From Flavobacterium sp. LC2016-01 (lineage in GTDB: Bacteria > Bacteroidota > Bacteroidia > Flavobacteriales > Flavobacteriaceae): a stretch of DNA of 64,000 nucleotides. The notes below the pieces were generated by a model. That model was not told the DNA's origin and searched no databases. It saw only the letters and a program-made list of their open reading frames with translations. The DNA is taken from positions 496,001 through 560,000 of the forward strand of contig NZ_WMIC01000002.1 in the NCBI RefSeq assembly GCF_009711135.1, given 5' to 3'. The translations under genes were made by a program, and so were the position numbers. Below, one piece after another: positions 27,671-34,916 of the stretch; the stretch's first letter is position 1, and every line of letters begins with the position of its first letter.

Positions 27671-27745
27671 AACAATTTCTATAGCTATAATTATACAATA
27701 TTGATTTTTTATTAATCAAATAATTACGAATATCAAAAATTTATA

Positions 27746-27767
27746 TATTTTTGTGTAATCGATTACA
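27746..27767 (+). promoter_or_regulatory. pectate lyase promoter with overlapping operator
   Basis: -7 box TATTTTTG at 27746-27753 is followed directly by the perfect 14-bp palindrome TGTAATCGATTACA (27754-27767), which must cover the transcription start. A central CG palindrome of this form is typical of LacI-family operators. The leader to the ATG at 27835 is about 70 nt. Confidence 0.7.
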
Positions 27768-27834
27768 ATTAACCAATGTAAAAGATAATTAAAAACCACG
27801 AATTACTATTACTAACTTTTTAACCAAACCAATT

Positions 27835-30681
27835 ATGAAAAAAAACCTACTTTTTATTTTCGTTTTTCTTGTGAGCCTTCAAACTTGGGCACAGCAAGTC
27901 TCAATTTCAGAAGCATCAGGCTGGCTTGAATCTGCTTTTGTAAAATGGCAGCCCGTAAGCGGCGCGCAAAGCTACAACGTTTATTATTCGGGCAATGGAA
28001 TCACAGATCAAAAAATTGATGACCAACTTATTAGGAGTTACGGAAGTTATTTTCGTGCTGACATTCCAGGACTAAAAGCTGGATCTTACACCATCAAAGT
28101 AAAACCAGTTATTTCTGGAGCTGAAGGAACTGGCGCTACAACAGGCGCACTAACTGTCGCCGCACAAGACCGAAATGGATTTGCATTTGAAAGCGGAAGA
28201 GTTCCGGGCGGGTACAAAGCGGATGGAACTCCAAAGGACAATGCAGTAATTCTTTACATCACGCAGAATACAAAAAACACTATTTCGATGAATATTACTG
28301 GAGCAAGCGCGAATCCTTGTGTAGGTCTTCAAAATATTTTATACGCAATTAAAAAGGGAAAAGACACGCGTCCATTTATCATCAGATTAATTGGGAATAT
28401 TACAGATATGACTGTAATGGAAGGCGGTGACGTTGTGATTGAAAACGCAAACAATGCATCAAGTTATGTAACAATCGAAGGGATAGGAAACGATGCTGTT
28501 GCAAATGGCTGGGGCGTTCGTCTTAAATCAGCTTCAAATATAGAAGTCAGCAATCTTGGTTTTATGAACTGCAATAGTACTGCAGGAGATAATGTTGGTA
28601 TGCAGCAAGATAACGATCATATCTGGGTTCACAACTGTGACTTGTTTTATGGAAATGCTGGAAGCGATGCGGATCAGATAAAAGGCGACGGTGCATTGGA
28701 CAATAAATCTTCTACTTATATTACTTTGTCTTACAATCATTTTTGGGACAATGGAAAAGCGAGTCTTTTAGGTTTGAGCGAAGGAACTACAACTGGTTTA
28801 TACATCACATATCATCATAACTGGTTTGATCACTCCGATTCTCGTCATCCACGTGTTCGCTATTATTCTGCCCACATTTACAATAATTATTATGATGGAA
28901 ATGCAAAATATGGCGCTGGATCGACAATGGGATCTTCACTTTTTGTTGAAGGAAATTATTTCAGAAATAGCAAACATCCAATGCTGACTTCATTGCAAGG
29001 AACAGACATTTGGGATGAAGCCAATCAAGTTAATAATGCTGGAACAATGGGAACGTTTTCTGGTGAAGCGGGCGGATTTATAAAAGCTTACAATAACACT
29101 TTTGATGCTTCAAACGGAACAAACAATATGCGTTTTGTAGCTTACAACGATCCGAATCCGTTATACAATATTTCTGGAAAAATAAGCTCTGCCACAGATT
29201 TTGATGTTTATTTGGCGACATCAAGAGGAGAAACTGTAAGCAGCTCAATCAAATCAAAATCAGGCGCAAATTCTTATAACAATTTTGATACAGATGCCTC
29301 ATTATATGTAAAAAATCTGGTAATCGATCAGCCCGCTGCGGCAAAAACAAAAGTGACTCAATATGCAGGCCGTGTTTCTGGAGGAGATTTAAAATGGATA
29401 TTTGACAATAGTGTCGATGATACTTCATCGCTTGTTATCACGGCACTTAAAACGGCGCTTACAAACTATACAGGAACTTTAGTAGCCGTTCAAGGTGAAG
29501 GAAATCCTCCTGTAAGTTCACAGACACTTAGCTCGACAGGCAACGAAAACCAGACAGTAGCAAGCGGAACCGCTATTTCTTCTATCGTGTTTACTTGGGG
29601 CGGTGACGCCACGGACGCAAGTGTGACAGGATTACCAGCATCTGGAATTAGTTTTGTAAAAAACACAACAGCAAAAACAATTACAATTACCGGAACACCT
29701 ACAGCAACGCTTTCGTATTCAATTGCGACAATCGGAACCGGCACAGCAACAACAGCTACAGGAACAATAACGGTTACAACAGCTGGGACACAGACACTGA
29801 CTTCAACTGTAAATAACAATCAGACCGTTACCAGCGGAACAGCAATAAGTTCAATTGTTTTCACTTGGGGTGGTACTGCAACCGATGCAACAGTAACCGG
29901 CTTGCCAGCATCTGGAATTAGCTTTACAAAAAACACGACTGCAAAAACAATTACGATTACCGGAACACCTACTGCAACAGTTTCCTATTCGATCGCAACT
30001 TCTGGAACTGGAACAATTGCAACTGGTTCAGGAACAATTACAGTTAACACGGGAACACCGAGCGGAGATGAAATTCATAATTTCACAACTTCTGGAAAAA
30101 CAAGCTCGTTTTATACTATTACAGGAAATATGAACTCGACCAATGGTTCCGTAACTTATAACGGACTAACATTGACTGCCCGTTTAAAAATTGAAACAAG
30201 CACTACTATAACCTATACAACAACAAGCGCTTCAACATTAACCTTAGTATTTGATTCAAATTTTACTGGAACAATCAAAGTTGACAATGTTTCTTATACT
30301 GCTTCTGCAGGTATAGTAACGGCATCAATTGCAGCGGGTTCGCACAGTATTACAAAAGGTTCTGTCGCAAATCTGTTTTATATTAGTACACAATATAATT
30401 CGGGAAGCACTTTAAGAATGGCTAAAACAGCTGAAGTTGCTGCAGAACCAGAAACTTCAAAAGTCCTTTTATATCCAAATCCAGTAACTGATGTTTTATA
30501 TATTTCGAAATCAACTCAAACAATAGAACAAGTTTTGGTTTATAATATGTCTGGAACTTTAGTAAAAAGTGCCGGAAAGAATGCAGAAAGCATTGACTTA
30601 AACGAATTGATTTCAGGAACCTATCTAGTAAAAGTTTACACTAGTGATGGTTCTTTTAATCAAACAATTCTAAAAAAATAA
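27835..30681 (+). CDS. secreted pectate lyase (PL1 family) with type IX secretion sorting domain
   Basis: 948 aa. Signal peptide at 1-19; a fibronectin-III-like module at about 22-100; a right-handed beta-helix pectate lyase domain at about 110-510 with DNDHIWVHNCDL, SYNHFWDNGKASLLG and HNWFDHSDSRHPRVR, whose first Arg (R337) is in the position expected for the PL1 catalytic base. Two 90-residue repeats follow (563-652, 653-742), then a beta-rich module to about 855 and a C-terminal type A sorting domain (VLLYPNPVTDVLYI to the end). It should be exported through SprA-type T9SS and cleave pectin or pectate by beta-elimination. Regulation by a LacI-type protein is inferred from the operator. 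No other pectin genes are in the window. Confidence 0.9.
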   Translation: MKKNLLFIFVFLVSLQTWAQQVSISEASGWLESAFVKWQPVSGAQSYNVYYSGNGITDQKIDDQLIRSYGSYFRADIPGLKAGSYTIKVKPVISGAEGTGATTGALTVAAQDRNGFAFESGRVPGGYKADGTPKDNAVILYITQNTKNTISMNITGASANPCVGLQNILYAIKKGKDTRPFIIRLIGNITDMTVMEGGDVVIENANNASSYVTIEGIGNDAVANGWGVRLKSASNIEVSNLGFMNCNSTAGDNVGMQQDNDHIWVHNCDLFYGNAGSDADQIKGDGALDNKSSTYITLSYNHFWDNGKASLLGLSEGTTTGLYITYHHNWFDHSDSRHPRVRYYSAHIYNNYYDGNAKYGAGSTMGSSLFVEGNYFRNSKHPMLTSLQGTDIWDEANQVNNAGTMGTFSGEAGGFIKAYNNTFDASNGTNNMRFVAYNDPNPLYNISGKISSATDFDVYLATSRGETVSSSIKSKSGANSYNNFDTDASLYVKNLVIDQPAAAKTKVTQYAGRVSGGDLKWIFDNSVDDTSSLVITALKTALTNYTGTLVAVQGEGNPPVSSQTLSSTGNENQTVASGTAISSIVFTWGGDATDASVTGLPASGISFVKNTTAKTITITGTPTATLSYSIATIGTGTATTATGTITVTTAGTQTLTSTVNNNQTVTSGTAISSIVFTWGGTATDATVTGLPASGISFTKNTTAKTITITGTPTATVSYSIATSGTGTIATGSGTITVNTGTPSGDEIHNFTTSGKTSSFYTITGNMNSTNGSVTYNGLTLTARLKIETSTTITYTTTSASTLTLVFDSNFTGTIKVDNVSYTASAGIVTASIAAGSHSITKGSVANLFYISTQYNSGSTLRMAKTAEVAAEPETSKVLLYPNPVTDVLYISKSTQTIEQVLVYNMSGTLVKSAGKNAESIDLNELISGTYLVKVYTSDGSFNQTILKK
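29521..30060 (+). repeat. two tandem 270-bp repeats within the pectate lyase gene
   Basis: Copies begin at 29521 and 29791 with CAGACACT and encode 90-residue units with near-identical cores (AISSIVFTWGG, VTGLPASGISF, KNTTAKTITITGTPTAT). They resemble putative Ig-like spacer domains. The high identity suggests recent duplication. Confidence 0.85.
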
Positions 30682-30720
30682 AGCAACAAAACTAGCTTAA
30701 CTAACTCAATTTTAAATGTA

Positions 30721-30746
30721 AAAGGCTTCCTATAATGGAAGCCTTT
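30721..30746. terminator. bidirectional terminator between convergent genes
   Basis: AAAGGCTTCC (30721-30730) pairs with GGAAGCCTTT (30737-30746) around TATAAT. It can serve the pectate lyase on the plus strand and the aldehyde dehydrogenase on the minus strand. Confidence 0.8.
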
Positions 30747-30771
30747 GCTATTTATTTTATAACGGAGAATG

Positions 30772-32325
30772 TTATAAATCGAATTTAATCCCTTGTGCCA
30801 ATGGAAGATTCGTTGTGTAATTGATTGTATTTGTTTGACGGCGCATGTATATTTTCCATGCATCAGAACCAGATTCACGGCCTCCTCCAGTTTCTTTTTC
30901 TCCACCAAAAGCACCACCGATTTCTGCACCAGAAGTTCCGATATTTACGTTTGCAATTCCACAGTCAGAACCCGTAACCGATAAAAATCTTTCGGCTTCA
31001 CGTAGATTATTCGTCATTATTGCAGAAGACAATCCCTGTGCAACTCCATTTTGAATTTCAATTGCACTATCAACATCTCCAGCATATTTAATCAAATATA
31101 AAACAGGAGCAAAAGTTTCGTGCTGTACAATTGCAAATGAATTCTCAGCCTCTGCAATTGCAGGTTTAACGTAACAGCCGCTTTCGTAACCTTCGCCAGA
31201 AAGAACACCGCCTTCAACCAAAACTTTTCCACCTTCGGCAACTACTCTATTTAAAGCTACTGCATACTGCTCAACTGCGTGCGTATCAATAAGCGGTCCA
31301 ACATGATTATTTTCGTCAAGCGGATTTCCGATTCTTAATTGTTTGTAAGCTGCAACCAATGCTTCTTTTACTTTATCATAAATACTTTCGTGAATAATCA
31401 ATCTTCTTGTCGAAGTACAACGCTGTCCAGCCGTTCCAACAGCGCCAAAAACAGCACCAATAACTGTCATTTTAATATCAGCATCCGGAGTTACAATAAT
31501 GGCATTGTTTCCTCCTAACTCTAATAATGATTTTCCTAATCTTCCGGCAACGGCCTGTGCTACAATTTTACCCATTCTGGTAGACCCTGTTGCAGAAATT
31601 AGCGGAATACGTGTATCTTTTGTCAATAATTCTCCTACTTGATAATCTCCATTAATTAAACACGAAATTCCTTCCGGAAGATTATTTTCTTTAATAACCT
31701 GAGCAATTATATTTTGACAAGCAATACCGCAAAGAGGCGTTTTTTCAGAAGGTTTCCAAACACACACGTCTCCAGATATCCATGCTAAAGCTGTGTTCCA
31801 AGACCAAACTGCAACCGGAAAATTAAATGCCGAAATAATTCCGACAACTCCTAACGGATGATATTGCTCGTACATACGATGTCCTGGTCTTTCAGAATGC
31901 ATTGTCAGTCCGTGTAATTGACGTGATAAACCAACAGCAAAATCACAGATATCGATCATTTCCTGAACTTCGCCATAACCTTCCTGCAATGATTTTCCCA
32001 TTTCATAAGAAACCAATTTTCCTAAAGCTTCTTTATTCTGGCGCAATTTTTCGCCAAACTGACGTACAATTTCACCACGCTGCGGTGCAGGAATCAATCT
32101 AAATGTTTTAAAAGCTTCTGTTGCTGTACGCATTACTTTTTCATAATCTTCTAAAGTAGAAGTTTTTACCGATGCAATTAATTTTCCGTCAACAGGCGAA
32201 AAGCTATCTAAAATTTCTCCAGAAGAAAAGTTTTCTGTTCCAGTTGAAGTTCCGTCATTAACCAGCTTAATGCCAAGTTTTTCCAGCGCTTCGTTCATGC
32301 CAAATTGTGATGCTATTGTTGTCAT
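30772..32325 (-). CDS. aldehyde dehydrogenase, ALDH7 (piperideine-6-carboxylate/aminoadipate semialdehyde) type
   Basis: 517 aa NAD-dependent aldehyde dehydrogenase. The nucleophile C303 is in GTAGQRCTSTRRL and the general-base Glu is in LLELGGNNAI near residue 269. The NAD-binding ISATGSTRMG and the C-terminal GGEKETGGGRESGSDAWK block are typical of the antiquitin (ALDH7) group, which oxidises alpha-aminoadipate semialdehyde in lysine degradation. The subfamily call is from memory of these blocks. No lysine-catabolism partner lies beside it. It is transcribed away from the following hydrolase gene and converges on the pectate lyase. Confidence 0.88.
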   Translation of the reverse strand: MTTIASQFGMNEALEKLGIKLVNDGTSTGTENFSSGEILDSFSPVDGKLIASVKTSTLEDYEKVMRTATEAFKTFRLIPAPQRGEIVRQFGEKLRQNKEALGKLVSYEMGKSLQEGYGEVQEMIDICDFAVGLSRQLHGLTMHSERPGHRMYEQYHPLGVVGIISAFNFPVAVWSWNTALAWISGDVCVWKPSEKTPLCGIACQNIIAQVIKENNLPEGISCLINGDYQVGELLTKDTRIPLISATGSTRMGKIVAQAVAGRLGKSLLELGGNNAIIVTPDADIKMTVIGAVFGAVGTAGQRCTSTRRLIIHESIYDKVKEALVAAYKQLRIGNPLDENNHVGPLIDTHAVEQYAVALNRVVAEGGKVLVEGGVLSGEGYESGCYVKPAIAEAENSFAIVQHETFAPVLYLIKYAGDVDSAIEIQNGVAQGLSSAIMTNNLREAERFLSVTGSDCGIANVNIGTSGAEIGGAFGGEKETGGGRESGSDAWKIYMRRQTNTINYTTNLPLAQGIKFDL

Positions 32326-32510
32326 TGTAACTTTTTTAGTTAAAATTGTTATATTTTTTTATGTAAAGATATTCTTTTAGAATTAATTTCAAACTGAAAA
32401 TAAAATCTTAAGCAAGAGTAAAATTAAGATTATTTAATACTAATAACAGCTTTTAAGCCTGATTTATTGAATTTATTTGATGAAATTTGCACTTCTAATA
32501 CCTTAATAAT

Positions 32511-33470
32511 ATGATCAATTTCAGTAGGCTTTTACTTTGTTTTGTATTGATTTCGTTTAACGCATTTTCTCAAAAAGAGCAAAAACCATCTTTTCAAGTA
32601 GTTCCGCTAGGAATAAAAGGAGGAATTGACGAAAAAAATCTTTCGGCTTATTTATTAGCTCCAGTTAACACTAAAGATTTTATCTGTTTGGATGCCGGAA
32701 CTATAAATGCCGGAATTGAAAAAGCAATTGAAAATAAAGTTTTTAAAGTTTCAACCAGCGAAGTTTTAAAAAAGTATATAAAAGGTTATTTGATTTCGCA
32801 TGCGCATTTAGATCATGTTTCGGGATTAATTATAAATTCCCCTGCCGATTCTTCCAAAACAATTTATGCAACTGAAAAATGCATGGAAATGATGGAAAAT
32901 CATTATTTCAACGACCAAACTTGGGCCAATTTTGGAGATAAAGGCGTGGGATTTCCATTAAAAAAATATCATTTTCAAACTTTGAATTTAGGTGAAGAAA
33001 CTCCTATTTCCAATACAAAAATGACAGTAAAAGCTTTTCCCTTAAGCCATGTTAATCCCTTTGAAAGTACTGCTTTTCTAGTTAAAAGTGAAGATTCTTA
33101 TGCTTTATATTTAGGTGACACTGGTCCAGATTCTGTTGAAAAAAGCGACAAACTTAAAGCTTTATGGACTGCTATTGCGCCTTTGGTCCAAAGCAAACAA
33201 TTGAAAGGTATTTTCATCGAAGTTTCTTTCCCTAACGAACAGCCGGACAAGTTTTTATTCGGACACTTAACTCCGAATCACTTAATGAGTGAACTTCATA
33301 TTTTAGAAGAATTAGCAGGAAAAGGTTCTTTAAACAACTTCACAATTATTATTACTCACTTAAAACCACCCGCTAAAAATATTGTTAAGATTAAAGAGCA
33401 GTTAAAAAATCAAAATGATTTAGGTTTGAAGATTATTTATCCTGAGCAAGGGAAAAAGTTTGAGCTATAG
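32511..33470 (+). CDS. secreted metallo-beta-lactamase-fold hydrolase, class II 3',5'-cyclic-nucleotide phosphodiesterase-like
   Basis: 319 aa with a signal peptide (1-20, ending NAFSQ). The metal site H97-A-H99-L-D101-H102 (ISHAHLDHVSGL) is intact, and later ligands are in LSHVNPFEST, YLGDTGPDS and ITHLKPPAKN. The arrangement, with the early LSAYLLAPV block, matches the class II cyclic-nucleotide phosphodiesterase family (yeast PDE1/Vibrio CpdP type). It would act in the periplasm, so extracellular or periplasmic cAMP, or another phosphodiester, is the likely substrate. No cyclase is nearby. Confidence 0.82.
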   Translation: MINFSRLLLCFVLISFNAFSQKEQKPSFQVVPLGIKGGIDEKNLSAYLLAPVNTKDFICLDAGTINAGIEKAIENKVFKVSTSEVLKKYIKGYLISHAHLDHVSGLIINSPADSSKTIYATEKCMEMMENHYFNDQTWANFGDKGVGFPLKKYHFQTLNLGEETPISNTKMTVKAFPLSHVNPFESTAFLVKSEDSYALYLGDTGPDSVEKSDKLKALWTAIAPLVQSKQLKGIFIEVSFPNEQPDKFLFGHLTPNHLMSELHILEELAGKGSLNNFTIIITHLKPPAKNIVKIKEQLKNQNDLGLKIIYPEQGKKFEL

Positions 33471-33474
33471 AAAA

Positions 33475-33482
33475 TATTTTTG
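33475..33482 (+). promoter_or_regulatory. -7 box for the ParE-like toxin gene
   Basis: TATTTTTG fits TAnnTTTG. It begins 4 bp after the stop of the preceding gene and 41 bp before the toxin ATG, giving the toxin its own promoter. Confidence 0.45.
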
Positions 33483-33522
33483 TAAGTATTTTTTTATATT
33501 TTAGCTGAATAAATTTTTATTA

Positions 33523-33813
33523 ATGAAAATTGTTTGGTCTAAAAAAGCAAATTACACTTTTTATAATATTCAAAATTATCTAGACTATTTTTGGTCTCCA
33601 TTAATAGCTCAAAAATTCATCAAAGATGTTTTGCACGTTTTGAGCCTATTAGAAGTAAACCCAATGCTTGGGAAATACAACACAAACTTAAAATGTAGAG
33701 AAATAGCTATTTCCAGACAGATCACTTTATACTATCAAACAGAGAAAGACTATCTGGAATTAATCTCTTTTTATAACAATCGTCAAAAACCAATAAACAT
33801 TATTGACTTGTAA
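33523..33813 (+). CDS. RelE/ParE-family toxin-like protein
   Basis: 96 aa with the ParE fold pattern: two N-terminal helices (VWSKKANYTFYNIQNYLDYFWS and AQKFIKDVLHVLSLLEVNP), then the strand-rich half LGKYNTNLKCREIAISRQITLYYQ and LELISFYNNRQKP, which ends as ParE proteins usually do with a Phe-Tyr-(Asn)n-Arg-Gln segment. Family members either inhibit gyrase (ParE) or cut mRNA at ribosomes (RelE); the lack of the typical RelE basic cluster favours the ParE side, but this is weak. It has no upstream antitoxin gene; the antitoxin-like gene faces it tail to tail, 2 bp away. Confidence 0.78.
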   Translation: MKIVWSKKANYTFYNIQNYLDYFWSPLIAQKFIKDVLHVLSLLEVNPMLGKYNTNLKCREIAISRQITLYYQTEKDYLELISFYNNRQKPINIIDL

Positions 33814-33815
33814 TT

Positions 33816-34127
33816 CTATATTAGGTTTTTACTTTTTAATTCAGCTAACATTTCTTCATGTGTTATAAAATCTCCATTTTTCAAATCAAGTTTTCCTTGT
33901 TCAATATCAGCTTTTAATTCTAATCTAAAATTTTCTTCTGGAGAAAGAATTTTTGCGATTGAAAGCATTTCATCTGCCGAAAAAGTTTGAGTTTTTAACT
34001 TACGATAAAATGTTGGACTTGGAATACCTATTTGCTCAATAATGTAGCTTTTTTTAAATGGAGATTTATTCATCAAATCTTCAATACCATTAACAATTTT
34101 TTTATAAGCAATAATTTCTTGTATCAT
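33816..34127 (-). CDS. HTH protein with antitoxin-like C-terminus, likely partner of the ParE-like toxin
   Basis: 103 aa. Residues about 28-62 form a helix-turn-helix (SYIIEQIGIPSPTFYRKLKTQ, with the recognition helix PSPTFYRKLK). The tail DLKNGDFITHEEMLAELKSK has the Gly-x-x-x-Thr/Ser-x-Glu-Glu-x-x-x-x-Leu pattern seen at the C-terminal ends of antitoxins that bind RelE/ParE toxins. Its promoter carries inverted repeats that overlap the start codon, which suggests autorepression. Orientation toward the toxin (convergent) is unlike the usual antitoxin-toxin operon. The pairing is inferred from adjacency and the tail motif. Confidence 0.65.
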   Translation of the reverse strand: MIQEIIAYKKIVNGIEDLMNKSPFKKSYIIEQIGIPSPTFYRKLKTQTFSADEMLSIAKILSPEENFRLELKADIEQGKLDLKNGDFITHEEMLAELKSKNLI

Positions 34128-34165
34128 AATATATGCGTTTTTATATCATTTATGATACAAATATA
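34120..34165 (-). promoter_or_regulatory. promoter/operator of the HTH antitoxin-like gene
   Basis: On the minus strand TATATTTG (34158-34165) is a good -7 box. It is followed by TATCATAAATGATA (34144-34157), an inverted repeat of 6-bp arms. The longer word TGTATCAT (34120-34127, containing the start codon) also pairs exactly with ATGATACA (34152-34159). Binding here would block both transcription and early elongation. Confidence 0.6.
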
Positions 34166-34212
34166 AATCAAAAACAATACAAAAACTTCTTTTTGAATGA
34201 AAATTCACTAAA

Positions 34213-34245
34213 AAACCCTACAGGTTTTAAAAATCTGTAGGGTTT
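34213..34245 (-). terminator. terminator after the 3-hydroxyanthranilate dioxygenase gene
   Basis: AAACCCTACAG (34213-34223) pairs with CTGTAGGGTTT (34235-34245); on the minus strand it runs into TTTTTT. Confidence 0.85.
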
Positions 34246-34264
34246 GAATATATTAAAATTAAAA

Positions 34265-34804
34265 CTACTTTTTAGCCGTAAATCTCGGATCAGTTTCCAT
34301 TACAGTTCCACATTTATCGCAGGTTCTTAATTCTTCTGAATTGTAAAAATGTTCGAAATGAGGAAGAAAGTCTTTTTCTATATTATGCAATTCAAAATAC
34401 ACTTCATAAAGTTTGTGATTGCAATTATCACAATGCCAAAGAAGTCCGTCAATATATCCTTTTCCGGCACGTTTGCGTTCAATAACCAATCCAATTGAAC
34501 CTTCGGAACGAACTGGAGAATGCGGAATTTTAGCGGGATGCAAATACATATCGCCGGCATTTAATTCCATTTCTTTGCGCTCGCCATCTTCTTGAATAAC
34601 GACTTTTATACTTCCCTCTAATTGATAAAAAAGTTCTTCGGTTTCGTTATAATGATAATCTTTTCGTGCGTTTGGTCCGGCAACAATCATTACAATATAA
34701 TCGCCTGAATCAACATAAAGATTTTTATTTCCAACTGGCGGTTTTAGTAAGTGTCGGTTTTCTTCAATCCATTTTGTTAGATTGAATGGTTTTGCTATAG
34801 CCAT
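34265..34804 (-). CDS. nbaC: 3-hydroxyanthranilate 3,4-dioxygenase
   Basis: 179-aa cupin dioxygenase that opens the ring of 3-hydroxyanthranilate, giving the precursor of quinolinate in the kynurenine route. The catalytic iron ligands H51, E57 and H95 and the rubredoxin-like second iron site C125, C128, C162, C165 all fall at exactly the residue numbers I recall for the Cupriavidus metallidurans enzyme, so the alignment is gap-free over the whole chain. Other kynurenine genes are not in the window. The gene could also be named haaO. Expressed singly, with its own terminator. Confidence 0.95.
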   Translation of the reverse strand: MAIAKPFNLTKWIEENRHLLKPPVGNKNLYVDSGDYIVMIVAGPNARKDYHYNETEELFYQLEGSIKVVIQEDGERKEMELNAGDMYLHPAKIPHSPVRSEGSIGLVIERKRAGKGYIDGLLWHCDNCNHKLYEVYFELHNIEKDFLPHFEHFYNSEELRTCDKCGTVMETDPRFTAKK

Positions 34805-34840
34805 TTTTTTCAGAATTTATGAAAAGCTAAGGTAACGAAT

Positions 34841-34916
34841 TTGTAGAGACGCACAGCAGTGCGTCTTATCGATTTTGATCATGGCAACCTAGACGCACTG
34901 CTGTGCGTCTCTACAA
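34841..34916. repeat. 76-bp palindromic element with 26-bp perfect arms
   Basis: Left arm 34841-34866 and right arm 34891-34916 are exact reverse complements. Each starts TTGTAGAGACGCAC on its outer strand and contains its own 8-bp sub-hairpin (AGACGCAC/GTGCGTCT). The spacer is 24 bp. The right arm overlaps the last two codons and stop of the next gene. Confidence 0.85.

Larger units (their letters stand above)
27276..27834. other. 559-bp regulatory gap before the pectate lyase gene
   Basis: Contains the preceding gene's terminator, an inverted repeat with 15-bp perfect arms (27630-27670) and a promoter overlapped by a palindromic operator (27746-27767). About 300 bp from 27335 to 27625 is AT-rich with nothing recognisable; no start-to-stop frame there looks coding. 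Confidence 0.7.

Noticed and set aside
34213..34245. Hairpin near the HTH gene as an antitoxin regulatory site
   Set aside because: It lies upstream of the HTH promoter on the minus strand, is followed by a T-run there and fits a terminator for the dioxygenase gene.
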